This document shows positions 1 to 7,201 of a DNA stretch of 64,000 nucleotides, in pieces (position 1 is the stretch's first letter; every line of letters starts with the position of its first letter). The translations under genes and the position numbers were made by a program. The stretch spans positions 158,615 to 222,614 of the forward strand of contig NZ_CP108040.1 of assembly GCF_036173045.1 (NCBI RefSeq), read 5' to 3'. The notes under the pieces were generated by a model. That model was not told where the DNA came from and did no database searches. It worked only from the letters and a program-made list of their open reading frames with translations. Origin of the DNA: Streptomyces sp. NBC_00299 (GTDB taxonomy: Bacteria > Actinomycetota > Actinomycetes > Streptomycetales > Streptomycetaceae).

Positions 1-1487
1 TCACAGAGGAGGAACGGATCGCGGGGCGCATCCCGGAGGGCCACAAGGTCATCAAGCAACTGACCCGCTCGCATTGGCAGCTCACGAAACGCGGGTTCGG
101 GCCGTGGGCGCGGATCTACCGCCCCGCGCAGGGCTCGGAGCGGGCCTGCGTGCAGCTGTGCATCCCGTCGTGGAACGCACTGGACACCCGGCACTGGGGC
201 GCGGCCGGGCGGCTAGCGCCGGCCGAACTCGCCCGCGTTCTGGGCGTGTACGCGTCCCGGGTGATGACGCCGCGTGGCTCCACCGCCGTGACTGGCCTGG
301 AGCTGATGACCGCGCTGCACCCGGCGACCCGGGCCTCCGAGCCGGACGCCGACGGCAAGCGGCACTCCGAGCACAACCCCGGCTCGCTGGGCAAGGACCC
401 GGTGGACTGCGCGCCGTGCGAGGCACCCGACGGGCACCCGCTGCTCAAGGACCTGCCCCGGTTCCACGTTCGCGGCCCGGCGGAGAAACTGTTCGAGGAG
501 GCGTACGACTGGGCGCGGCCGATGACGGATGCCGAGTGCACCCTGCGCCACCTGGTCGGCATCGACGTGAACATGGCCTTCGCGGCGGGCTCCAACGGCT
601 TGAACGTCGGCCTGGGTGCACCGACGCACGTCATGAACCCGGTGTTCGACCCGAAGTTGCCCGGTAGCTGGCTGGTGGACCTCTCCCACGTCGACCTGTC
701 GAAGGTGAAGGTCGGCAAGGAGTGGGTGGAGCTGGACGGCAGCCTGCTGCCCTCCCCGTTCACGCCGAAGGGTGAGCGCCCCGAGGGGCCGGCCTGGTAC
801 GCGACACCGACCGTGGCGTACGCAGTGGAGCTCGGCTACGAGGTGCGCCCGACCGAAGCGTGGGTGCGGCGGGAGAACGGCCGCTATCTGGACGGCTGGT
901 ACAACCGGCTCCGGGACGCCTACCTCGCCACGATGGCCGACCTCGGCGTCGACGCCGACCTCACCCCGGAGGACTTCCTCCCCGCGATGGACGGCTACAA
1001 GAGCCGCGACCCGGAGCTGGCGATCGTGGTCTCAGCGGTCAAGGCGACGGTGAAGGGCGGCCTGGGCAAACTGCGCGAGCGTCCCCGGGGCGAGAGCTGG
1101 CGGCCCGGCGAGCCGTGGCGCGCCCTGTCCCGCCCGACGTGGCGTCCGGACATCCGCGCGGCGGTCATCTCCCGCACCCGGATCAACCTGCACCGCAAGC
1201 TGATCAAGCACGCCGCCTTCACCGGGCAGTACCCGGTCGCGATCATGTCCGACTGCGTCGTCTACGCCGCCAACGGACCGAGCCCGCTGGACTTCCTGCC
1301 CTACCGGGAGGGCAAGCCCCTGCCCGGCGGCTTCAAGCTCGGCATCAACCCGGGCCTGGTCAAACACGAGGGCACCCAGAGCGTCCTGTGGGGCGAGGAG
1401 GTCCGCGAGCGGTTCAACGCCCCGGAGCTCAACCTCGCCCGGTACATCAAGGACGGCACCGTCACCGACGTCGACAACGGCGAGTAG
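1..1487 (+). CDS. tap: Telomere-associated protein Tap (5'-truncated by window start)
   Basis: The frame is open from base 3 with no stop, so the N-terminus lies outside the window; about 495 residues of C-terminal sequence are present, against roughly 740 in known Tap proteins. Tap binds the single-stranded 3' overhang of Streptomyces telomeres and recruits the terminal protein Tpg for end patching (established for S. lividans and S. coelicolor). The identification rests on the characteristic C-terminal sequence (for example the PSWNALD and LDGWYNRLRDAYL stretches) and on tpg starting 9 bases after the stop, which is the conserved tap-tpg operon. The position and orientation towards the telomere at the right edge agree with a subtelomeric location. 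Confidence 0.9.
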   Translation, partial: TEEERIAGRIPEGHKVIKQLTRSHWQLTKRGFGPWARIYRPAQGSERACVQLCIPSWNALDTRHWGAAGRLAPAELARVLGVYASRVMTPRGSTAVTGLELMTALHPATRASEPDADGKRHSEHNPGSLGKDPVDCAPCEAPDGHPLLKDLPRFHVRGPAEKLFEEAYDWARPMTDAECTLRHLVGIDVNMAFAAGSNGLNVGLGAPTHVMNPVFDPKLPGSWLVDLSHVDLSKVKVGKEWVELDGSLLPSPFTPKGERPEGPAWYATPTVAYAVELGYEVRPTEAWVRRENGRYLDGWYNRLRDAYLATMADLGVDADLTPEDFLPAMDGYKSRDPELAIVVSAVKATVKGGLGKLRERPRGESWRPGEPWRALSRPTWRPDIRAAVISRTRINLHRKLIKHAAFTGQYPVAIMSDCVVYAANGPSPLDFLPYREGKPLPGGFKLGINPGLVKHEGTQSVLWGEEVRERFNAPELNLARYIKDGTVTDVDNGE

Positions 1488-1496
1488 GAGAGGGCG

Positions 1497-2054
1497 ATGA
1501 GCTTGTTCGGGGACGGCCTGGACGCCGCCGTGCAGAAGGCGTTCACCCGCCCGGCGCCCAAGGCCGCGGGCCCGCAGATGCGGTACCTGGTCAAGCAGCT
1601 CAAGGGCACGAAGGCGGTCGCCGAACTGCTAGGCATGTCGCAGCGACAGGTGGAGCGGTACGTGGCGGGCACGGCCAAGAAGCCGCGCGCCGACCTTGCC
1701 GCCCGCCTAGAGCGCGAGGTGAAGAAGCGGTGGCAGCCGCAGATCCGGGCCAAAGCCCGCCAGAAGGCGGCGTCCACGGGCGGCATCGTCATCGACGCCC
1801 GCGCCCGCATGGGCTACACCGCGCCCATCGGGTCGACGGACCAGGACCGCATCCGGCACCTGACCGTCGCCCTGCCCCCGCAGTACGCCGCCCGCCTCTT
1901 CGACGCCCAGGAAGCCGGCGCCAGCGACGCCCGCCTCCAAGAGATCGCCGCCGAAGCACTCAAGGAGGTGTACTTCCAGGACGGCGGCCGCCGCGCCGGC
2001 TCCCTAGAGGAGGTCCGTTTCACGGACATCGAGCACCTCGAGTTCGACCTGTAG
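1497..2054 (+). CDS. tpg: Telomere terminal protein Tpg
   Basis: A 185-residue protein, the standard length of Streptomyces Tpg, which is covalently attached to the 5' ends of linear chromosomes and plasmids and primes end patching. Residues about 38-65 form a helix-turn-helix-like segment (AELLGMSQRQVERYVAG), followed by a basic stretch (RAKARQK) around 84-90. Position 114 is a threonine (in IGSTDQ), matching the residue reported to be deoxynucleotidylated in Tpg of S. lividans/S. coelicolor. GAGAGGGCG precedes the ATG. It follows tap by 9 bases and is co-transcribed with it. The product acts at the telomere seen at 63.7-64.0 kb and at the opposite end of the replicon. Confidence 0.95.
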   Translation: MSLFGDGLDAAVQKAFTRPAPKAAGPQMRYLVKQLKGTKAVAELLGMSQRQVERYVAGTAKKPRADLAARLEREVKKRWQPQIRAKARQKAASTGGIVIDARARMGYTAPIGSTDQDRIRHLTVALPPQYAARLFDAQEAGASDARLQEIAAEALKEVYFQDGGRRAGSLEEVRFTDIEHLEFDL

Positions 2055-2289
2055 AGGGCTCACGCCCCGAACAACCTGCGAGTCCGGTTGAGCCGAAGCA
2101 CGGTAGTTGTCACATAGGCAGGCTCGTTGTCACCAAAGGGCTGCGGGCCCAGGGCCGCGAGCTCCGCCGCCTTCGCGTGCCGGCGCTCAGTGAGTGTCGT
2201 CGCCGCTGGTGGACCTCAGCCGCCTCCGCGGCCAGTGTTCGCGCCAGCGGGTGGCCACCGCGTAGCGCCAGCCTGCAGGCGACAGCGAG

Positions 2290-2384
2290 CTTGGCGGCCC
2301 GCCGGAGCGGCCAGCCGTCCTCGACGACGCAGAGGGACAGGTGCAGGCAGCCGGTCTCGGTCAGGGATGCATTACGGTGGGCAC
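2290..2384 (-). pseudogene. Remnant of an IS481-family transposase N-terminus
   Basis: The minus strand encodes HRNASLTETG followed by VVEDGWPLRRAA, closely matching the start of common Streptomyces IS481-family transposases. The expected GTG start (complement of 2382-2384) is out of frame with this peptide because of a one-base deletion directly after it, and the frame degrades past the RRAA motif with no DDE domain. The sequence upstream on the same strand (about 2385-2450) also resembles the left end of such elements, but I see no intact inverted-repeat pair. A decayed insertion fragment. Confidence 0.55.
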
Positions 2385-2655
2385 GAGGCCTTTCGTTTGG
2401 TGTAGACGTCGCAATCCACACCGAACCGGAAGGCCCTCGCCTGTTCAAGATCCCTTAGCCGAGACCTGGCTCACCTGTCCACACCTCTCCGGGCAGAAGA
2501 TCCAGGGGTGTGAGCGCGACACTTCCAGCTGGTTCCGAGGGAGATCTTCAACGGTTGCGAGACAACGTTGATCACATCCCATTGAGATTTTGACGTGGGT
2601 TGGCTCTCGGCCCAGGCTTCCATCGTGGCCGAGAGCCCGGCATCGACGGTACCGG

Positions 2656-2832
2656 TCAGTTACGGCTCTGCCACCACACCCACAGCACGGTGAACCCCGT
2701 TGTGCCGACGGCGTATCCAACGCCGCGGAGTGCGCTGTCAAAGACGACGCGGACGCGACGGGCCGCATCTGCGCGAAGCCGCTGTGAGCACTCGGGGTGA
2801 GATGCGGGGCCTGTGCTCCTAGACTCCGGCAT
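2656..2832 (-). CDS. Small putative single-span membrane protein (58 aa)
   Basis: The start ATG (complement of 2830-2832) has a GGAGG five bases upstream. The protein has a hydrophilic, arginine-rich N-terminal half and a hydrophobic C-terminal segment (ALRGVGYAVGTTGFTVLWVWW) ending in QSRN. The C-terminus resembles that of the 66-residue protein at 5262-5462 (hydrophobic segment, then WW and a short polar tail), which suggests one family of tiny membrane-associated proteins. No function is known. It is isolated, between the IS481 remnant and a non-coding stretch. Confidence 0.45.
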   Translation of the reverse strand: MPESRSTGPASHPECSQRLRADAARRVRVVFDSALRGVGYAVGTTGFTVLWVWWQSRN

Positions 2833-3765
2833 AGGAGCCTCCATCCTCTTGAGCAGGGAAACGGTTCCGAAGCGGAGTCGTTCGGCCCTGCCGGCAAGCA
2901 TCCGGCCGAACGACTCTTCTTCCGTTGACCAGGCCACCTCTGCGGCCAACCTGGTTCTGTCGTGCACGCGGGCACAGCGCTGCGGCCCCGGCGTACTCAG
3001 TGCCGCCTCAGCCGAGCCCGGCAGGGTCCATTCTGGTGCACTTTCTGGGCAAAAGCCCAGGTCAGGGGGTAACTGCAGCCACCCTGAGGCCGGGCCGAAC
3101 GAACGCTGACCAGGGGCGATTGCCTGCCCCGCTACGGACACGCCTGTACCCCCAGCCGCGACGATCGGGGGTACAGCTGTCGGTGCTCATGGCCCAATTG
3201 ATGCTCCAAGCGGCCGGCAATGTGCCGTCACCAGGACTGCCAGAGGGCGCGCGCCAGGCTGACATCAAGGTCACTGTGCAGCTCAAGCGGCTGGAGGTCA
3301 GTGACACCCACTGTGCTTCACGCGCTGCTGGTGACAGGTGACGCGCCAACCTCTCGATGTGACACCTATAGTGCTTCGGCTCACCGGTGTGACAGAGCGC
3401 CTACGTGGCCACGGAACGCCGGATGTCCAGTGACGGGCGCCTGGAATCGCACGGCACCCGGCCTGTGTGACCTGTGCCACGAGGCCGAACAGTCCTTGAA
3501 GGGCGAACTTCCATCCTTGCGGCCGTTGTTGCAGCTCACGCGCCGAATTCGAACGGGCAAATCAATGCCGGAGTTACGTTCCGTTTATGGAGAAGATCGC
3601 AGAGTCGCGATTTTCGAGGGTCGCATGAGTTTCGGGCCCCGAAAAACGACAGGGTGGTGCTTGAGAGCCCGAAGCAACTGGGCTTTCGTGTGGGCGAGTT
3701 GGCCCGCGCACGGACACCACCGGCCTCAACGGAGAGGGCGGTGCTCGTATCCCCTGGAGGAACGT
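2833..3765. other. Intergenic stretch, no supported gene
   Basis: About 930 bases without a convincing open reading frame; the apparent frames lack ribosome-binding sites and known-family features. Near 3300-3385 two imperfect direct copies of a GTGACACC-N5-6-GTGCTTC-type motif occur (starting about 3300 and 3359). The right end must hold the promoter of the sigma-factor gene at 3766, but I cannot place -35/-10 boxes with confidence. Confidence 0.4.
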
Positions 3766-4368
3766 ATGGGCAACGGCGACGTCGACCTTGACGTATCGCC
3801 CCAGGACAGCGGCCACGGCCAGCCCGTCCAGGACCCTCCCGATCTCCCCCTCGACTTCGAGGCCTTCTACCTGGGGCACCAGGAGTTCTTCCACGACTTC
3901 GCGGAGATCCACCTCGGCAGCCGCCGGGCCGCGGAAGACGTTGTTCACCACGTGTTCCTGGAGATCCTCGGCGGCTGGGACGAACTGCTGCAGCAGGGCG
4001 ACCTCGAACAGCAGACTCTCGCCGTGCTGCACCGCGGTGTCACCCGCCGCCTGGACGAAGACGGGCGCCCGCCGGCGTTCCTCATCAACGGCCCCATAGC
4101 CAAGAACCTCGAGGCGGTCCGCAGCCAACTGGAGATGAGCAGCAGCACGAACGGCCTGTACGAGGCGATTCTGGAACTGCCCACCCGCCAGTTCACGGTA
4201 ATCGTCCTGCGCCATCTCCTCGGCTACCCCACCAAGCGGATCGCCCGCTACATGGGCCTGGACACCCGCACCGTCGACTACCACGGCCGCAAGGGCAAGG
4301 AACGCCTGCGCATCCGGCTCGGCCTGCCTGCCGCCCCGAGCAAGACCCGGAAAGGAGCGGGGCAGTGA
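3766..4368 (+). CDS. ECF-type RNA polymerase sigma factor
   Basis: A 200-residue protein whose ATG is preceded by GGAGG (3756-3760) at good spacing. Residues about 25-65 look like sigma region 2 (FYLGHQEFFHDFAEIHLGS, then AEDVVHHVFLEIL). Residues about 130-190 look like region 4 with a helix-turn-helix (ELPTRQFTVIVLRHLLGYP, KRIARYMGLDTRTVDYHGRK). It should direct RNA polymerase to a small regulon. Region 2 is divergent from housekeeping ECF factors and the linker is long, so it may be an atypical family. Its stop overlaps the GTG of the next gene by four bases (GTGA), implying translational coupling. No recognisable zinc anti-sigma factor is adjacent, although the coupled gene could play that role. 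Confidence 0.75.
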   Translation: MGNGDVDLDVSPQDSGHGQPVQDPPDLPLDFEAFYLGHQEFFHDFAEIHLGSRRAAEDVVHHVFLEILGGWDELLQQGDLEQQTLAVLHRGVTRRLDEDGRPPAFLINGPIAKNLEAVRSQLEMSSSTNGLYEAILELPTRQFTVIVLRHLLGYPTKRIARYMGLDTRTVDYHGRKGKERLRIRLGLPAAPSKTRKGAGQ

Positions 4369-5033
4369 CCGCCATTGATGAGCTCCTGGCCGACGCCCGC
4401 ATCCCCACCACACGGCACGACGGCTTCGACGTCGGCGCCGCTCTGCGCCGCCTCGCCCACGAGAGGGCCGCCGCCGCGACCCGACCGGACCCGGATATGG
4501 CCCGCGCCGCCCAGGCCGGGCAGCGGCTGTCCGTGGTGTGCCGCTGGATCCTCAACAAGCCCGACGCCGCCGACCACGTCGACCGCCTCGCCCAGGAACC
4601 CGACGCGGTGACCGAGGATCAGTTGGACGTCGACGGCGCCCTCGTCTTCGCATGCCTGCTCTACCTCACCGACCACCGCGAGAGCGCCCAGTTCTGGTGG
4701 CAGCTCGCCGCTGGCGCTGGCCACCGCGCCGCCGCCTACTGCCTGCATCTGCACCACCTCTCCATCGGAGAGACCAAGGAGGCGCGGCACTGGCTGCACG
4801 AGGTCACCGACGACGTCCTCGACTCCGACGCCCCCGACAGCGCCTTCCTGGCCACGCTGGAAGCTGTCGCGACGTACGTCCGCAGGACTGGCTCCAGCCG
4901 CGCCAGCGCCCCAACCGGGGGACTGGAGATGGAGGTCGACCGCCTCGCCACCGCGAAGTCTGGCTCCTGCATCATCGTCCAGCGTCCCGATCGGCGCCTC
5001 GCCGACCTTCTGTACGACTTCAGCCGCCGCTAA
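4365..5033 (+). CDS. Hypothetical protein coupled to the sigma factor
   Basis: A 222-residue soluble protein beginning at the GTG inside the GTGA overlap with the sigma-factor stop. The middle (about 90-165) is helical and alanine-rich, with repeated W/H/A patterns (FACLLYLTDHRESAQFWWQLA, GHRAAAYCLHLHHLSIGETKEARHWL) reminiscent of SEL1/TPR-like helical repeats. No transmembrane segment and no zinc-binding HXXXCXXC motif are seen, so it is not a classical anti-sigma factor. The tight coupling suggests it modulates or partners the sigma factor; that is an inference from context. Confidence 0.7.
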   Translation: MTAIDELLADARIPTTRHDGFDVGAALRRLAHERAAAATRPDPDMARAAQAGQRLSVVCRWILNKPDAADHVDRLAQEPDAVTEDQLDVDGALVFACLLYLTDHRESAQFWWQLAAGAGHRAAAYCLHLHHLSIGETKEARHWLHEVTDDVLDSDAPDSAFLATLEAVATYVRRTGSSRASAPTGGLEMEVDRLATAKSGSCIIVQRPDRRLADLLYDFSRR

Positions 5034-5261
5034 CTGATCGTATCCACGTTGTCGCTGACCTGGGCTGACGCCAGTCCAGGATCTGGGGTCCACCAACGGC
5101 ATCGCGAAAGACAGTCGGCACAGCACCGCAGTACGCTCCGGGACAGCCATCAGGGCGACACGCAAAAGGAGCCCGTGATCCCAACAGGTTTCCTAGGCCT
5201 CTGAGTTGGGAGGGCTCCGTGCGCGGTGTTCCAGCACGCCCATTGACGAGAGGAACTCCGT

Positions 5262-5462
5262 ATGGAGGAGAGTAACGCCAAACCGCCGCCAAGGCACCTG
5301 CTAGGCCGGAACAGCCGGCGCGCCACAACCATCCGTCACCTGCGGAAATGGATCGGACGAGAGGGGCGGAACGTCCCAGCTGAGTTCCTGCAGGGCGCGG
5401 CGTACAAGCTCGGCAGCGGCGCCGTTACCCTGCTGATCCTGTGGTGGGAAACCCGGCACTGA
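5262..5462 (+). CDS. Small putative membrane-associated protein (66 aa)
   Basis: ATG with an AGAGGA-type ribosome-binding site about ten bases upstream. A basic N-terminal half (several Arg and Lys residues) is followed by a hydrophobic C-terminal segment (AAYKLGSGAVTLLILWW) and the tail ETRH. The layout and the WW-plus-polar-tail ending match the 58-residue protein at 2656-2832. The gene stands alone and is followed at once by a strong hairpin at 5470-5494. Function unknown. Confidence 0.6.
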   Translation: MEESNAKPPPRHLLGRNSRRATTIRHLRKWIGREGRNVPAEFLQGAAYKLGSGAVTLLILWWETRH

Positions 5463-5469
5463 GACCAGG

Positions 5470-5494
5470 GGTGGGCGCACCCGGTGCGCCCACC
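5470..5494 (+). terminator. Hairpin terminator
   Basis: Perfect 11-bp stem GGTGGGCGCAC / GTGCGCCCACC with a CCG loop, eight bases after the stop of the 66-residue gene. There is no clear T-run, as is usual for high-GC actinobacteria. Confidence 0.65.
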
Positions 5495-5542
5495 ACGTCC
5501 CGGGCAACCCGCCGTTCGGAGGACGGGCGGATGGGACGGCGG

Positions 5543-5656
5543 CTAGGCGCTCCGCGGCCGACGCGCCGCCGTCTTCTTCGCCGTCTTCTTCGTGGACTTC
5601 TTCGCCGCCGCCTTCTTGGCCGGCTGTTTCTTGGCCGCGGCCTTCTTGTTCGGCAT
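5543..5656 (-). CDS. Lysine/alanine-rich histone-like peptide (37 aa)
   Basis: A minus-strand frame encoding a 37-residue peptide made of AAAKK, PAKKAAAKK and TKKTAKK repeats and ending in RRPRSA. The composition matches the C-terminal tails of actinobacterial HU-like and histone-H1-like proteins, which bind DNA non-specifically. No long upstream frame carries a globular DNA-binding domain, so it is either a free basic peptide or the tail of a deleted gene. The ribosome-binding site (CACGAG) is weak. Medium to low confidence as an expressed gene; the repeat itself is unambiguous. Confidence 0.4.
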   Translation of the reverse strand: MPNKKAAAKKQPAKKAAAKKSTKKTAKKTAARRPRSA

Positions 5657-5749
5657 CTCGTGCACGTCGGCTGAGCTCTCGCCACGGGTGGCTTTCGCCT
5701 GCGCTACGGACCGGGCAGGCGTGTCCGCCGGCCGCGACTGCCGAACAGC

Positions 5750-6277
5750 ATGACCAACATGAGCGACGGGCGGCGGGCCGACTCGGCCCGCCGCCGGGAG
5801 CGCGTTCTCAAGGCCCTCGACTCGGCCGTGAAGACGGGCGGCGACCTCACGGTCTCCGGGCTCGCCAGAGCCGCTCGCGTCGACCGGACCTTCCTCTATC
5901 GCCACCGCGACCTGCTCGAACGCGTCCACGTCGCTGCCAGCACTCCGGTTGAGGAAGGCAGAGTGGCGGCCGTCAGCAGGATCTCGCTCCAGACCGACCT
6001 CGCCAACGCCCTGGAGCGCAACAAACGCCTGGCCGCACGAGTCCGGCAGCTCGAGAAGCGTCTATCGACCGAGCTCGGCGAGCGAGTCTGGGAGGCGTCC
6101 GGACTCGGGGCGTCTGCCGACATCGACCAGCTCCAGCGGCGCATCAACGTGCTCGAACAGGAGCTCGCTGACAAGCAGGGCGAGCTCGAAGAGCGGACCG
6201 AGGAGCTGGATGCTGCGCGGGCCGCGAACCGGGAACTGACCCGGGCGTTGAACCACGCCCCGCAAGATTCACGCTAA
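5750..6277 (+). CDS. TnpC-like (DUF6262-type) protein, orphan
   Basis: A 175-residue protein (ATG at 5750, alternative at 5759). Residues about 12-60 form a helix-turn-helix-like domain (RRERVLKALDSAV, LARAARVDRTFLYRHRDLLE). Residues 75-170 are a long heptad-rich coiled coil (ERNKRLAARVRQLEKRL, INVLEQELADKQGELEERTEEL). This layout is typical of the third protein of Tn554-type elements, where it accompanies two tyrosine recombinases TnpA and TnpB. Neither recombinase is present nearby, so this is a stranded accessory gene, probably a relic of an excised or degraded element. Confidence 0.65.
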   Translation: MTNMSDGRRADSARRRERVLKALDSAVKTGGDLTVSGLARAARVDRTFLYRHRDLLERVHVAASTPVEEGRVAAVSRISLQTDLANALERNKRLAARVRQLEKRLSTELGERVWEASGLGASADIDQLQRRINVLEQELADKQGELEERTEELDAARAANRELTRALNHAPQDSR

Positions 6278-6307
6278 ACGAGACCTGGGTGACAGGTCAC
6301 AGCAGTG

Positions 6308-6334
6308 GTCCCCGGCGGCTCCGCCGCCGGGGAC
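6308..6334. terminator. Hairpin terminator between convergent genes
   Basis: Perfect 12-bp stem GTCCCCGGCGGC / GCCGCCGGGGAC with a TCC loop, 30 bases past the TnpC-like stop and before the 3' end of the convergent secreted-protein gene. It probably serves both strands. Confidence 0.75.
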
Positions 6335-6375
6335 CCAACACATTGCAGAAATGTCTACCTATCAGCAGGAGCCGA

Positions 6376-6594
6376 CTAGCCCTCCGCGGGCCCAATGAGC
6401 TGCTTGACCTGGAATCTGATGAACTCAGCAGGCCGGACTGCAGCGACGCCGACGTCGATGACGAGCTTCCCGTCAGCCACCGCGGCCGGATGGCCGCTGG
6501 GGACTGGCGCCGGGGCAGCAAGAGCAGGGGAAGCCACGGCAAGGGTTACGGCGGCAGCCAGCGTCATGCTGGCAACGATCTTCATCGTCTTCAT
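6376..6594 (-). CDS. Small secreted protein (72 aa)
   Basis: Begins MKTMKIVASM with a classical Sec signal peptide: a Lys-containing n-region, an alanine/valine-rich core and a PALAAPAP cleavage region at about residues 23-28. The mature part is only about 45 residues, without cysteines, ending IRFQVKQLIGPAEG. An alternative start six codons upstream (MVVDRI) is possible; neither has a strong ribosome-binding site. No family recognised. Confidence 0.5.
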   Translation of the reverse strand: MKTMKIVASMTLAAAVTLAVASPALAAPAPVPSGHPAAVADGKLVIDVGVAAVRPAEFIRFQVKQLIGPAEG

Positions 6595-6726
6595 AATCCG
6601 ATCAACGACCATCTGCCTGAAAGGAACCGGCCGCCAATCGCAGGCTGCCCGATGGGAACCCAGACCTCGTGCACCGAATCGCCTGGGACCCACACAGCAA
6701 TCGACATCAGTCGCTTGCGCGGCGAG

Positions 6727-7158
6727 CTATTCGAACTCCACGTCGTCAAATTCGATTAGGACCGTCTCGATTGTCGACCCAGAGCTGCCGGCACTGAGGT
6801 CCGAAGCAGTCCACGAACTGGCCCAGGCGCTGCGGAGGGTGAACTGGCGGACTGCTCCGTCAGCGTCCTTGATGGCGAGGGTGATGTCCTGGCCGGCTTC
6901 GCCGTCCGCTGCCGACTCTTCGCCGAGCTGGCTCGCGAGGACCTGACCCTGTCCCTCCGCCACAACCAGCGTGATCTGGCCGGGCTGGACGACATCCGAC
7001 GTCACACCGCCCAAGGCGTCCACGACCATGCTGCCCTCGCCGATCTTGGCGACCTCGTCGCCCAAGGTGACTTCGCCAACCGTCTGGATCGAATCCACTT
7101 CTGTGGACCCGATCACCAAGGTGATGTCCTGCCCAGCCTGCACGTTCTCTGCGGTCAT
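6727..7158 (-). CDS. Orphan tail-tube-like protein
   Basis: A 143-residue, beta-rich acidic protein. The C-terminal pattern (a beta strand, SAWASSWTASDLSAGSS, then a strand TIETVLIEFDDVEFE) resembles the end of T4 gp19-type tube proteins, where a CP/TSW-type turn and Asp-X-Ala-SS lead to the last strands. The tube protein of the injection system at 43.9-44.4 kb ends in a comparable way. There is internal repetition of AGQDITL (residues about 8-14 and 88-94), suggesting two similar beta modules. No tail genes are adjacent. The identification is tentative; an unrelated secreted or structural beta protein remains possible. Confidence 0.4.
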   Translation of the reverse strand: MTAENVQAGQDITLVIGSTEVDSIQTVGEVTLGDEVAKIGEGSMVVDALGGVTSDVVQPGQITLVVAEGQGQVLASQLGEESAADGEAGQDITLAIKDADGAVRQFTLRSAWASSWTASDLSAGSSGSTIETVLIEFDDVEFE

Positions 7159-7201
7159 CTCTCCACCGATTCGCTCGACGAGTTGTGCCTGCCGAACCTA
7201 G

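Noticed and set aside
5750..6277. TetR-type regulator
   Set aside because: Although the N-terminal HTH suggests a regulator, the rest is a long coiled coil without a TetR ligand domain; the TnpC/DUF6262 layout fits better.
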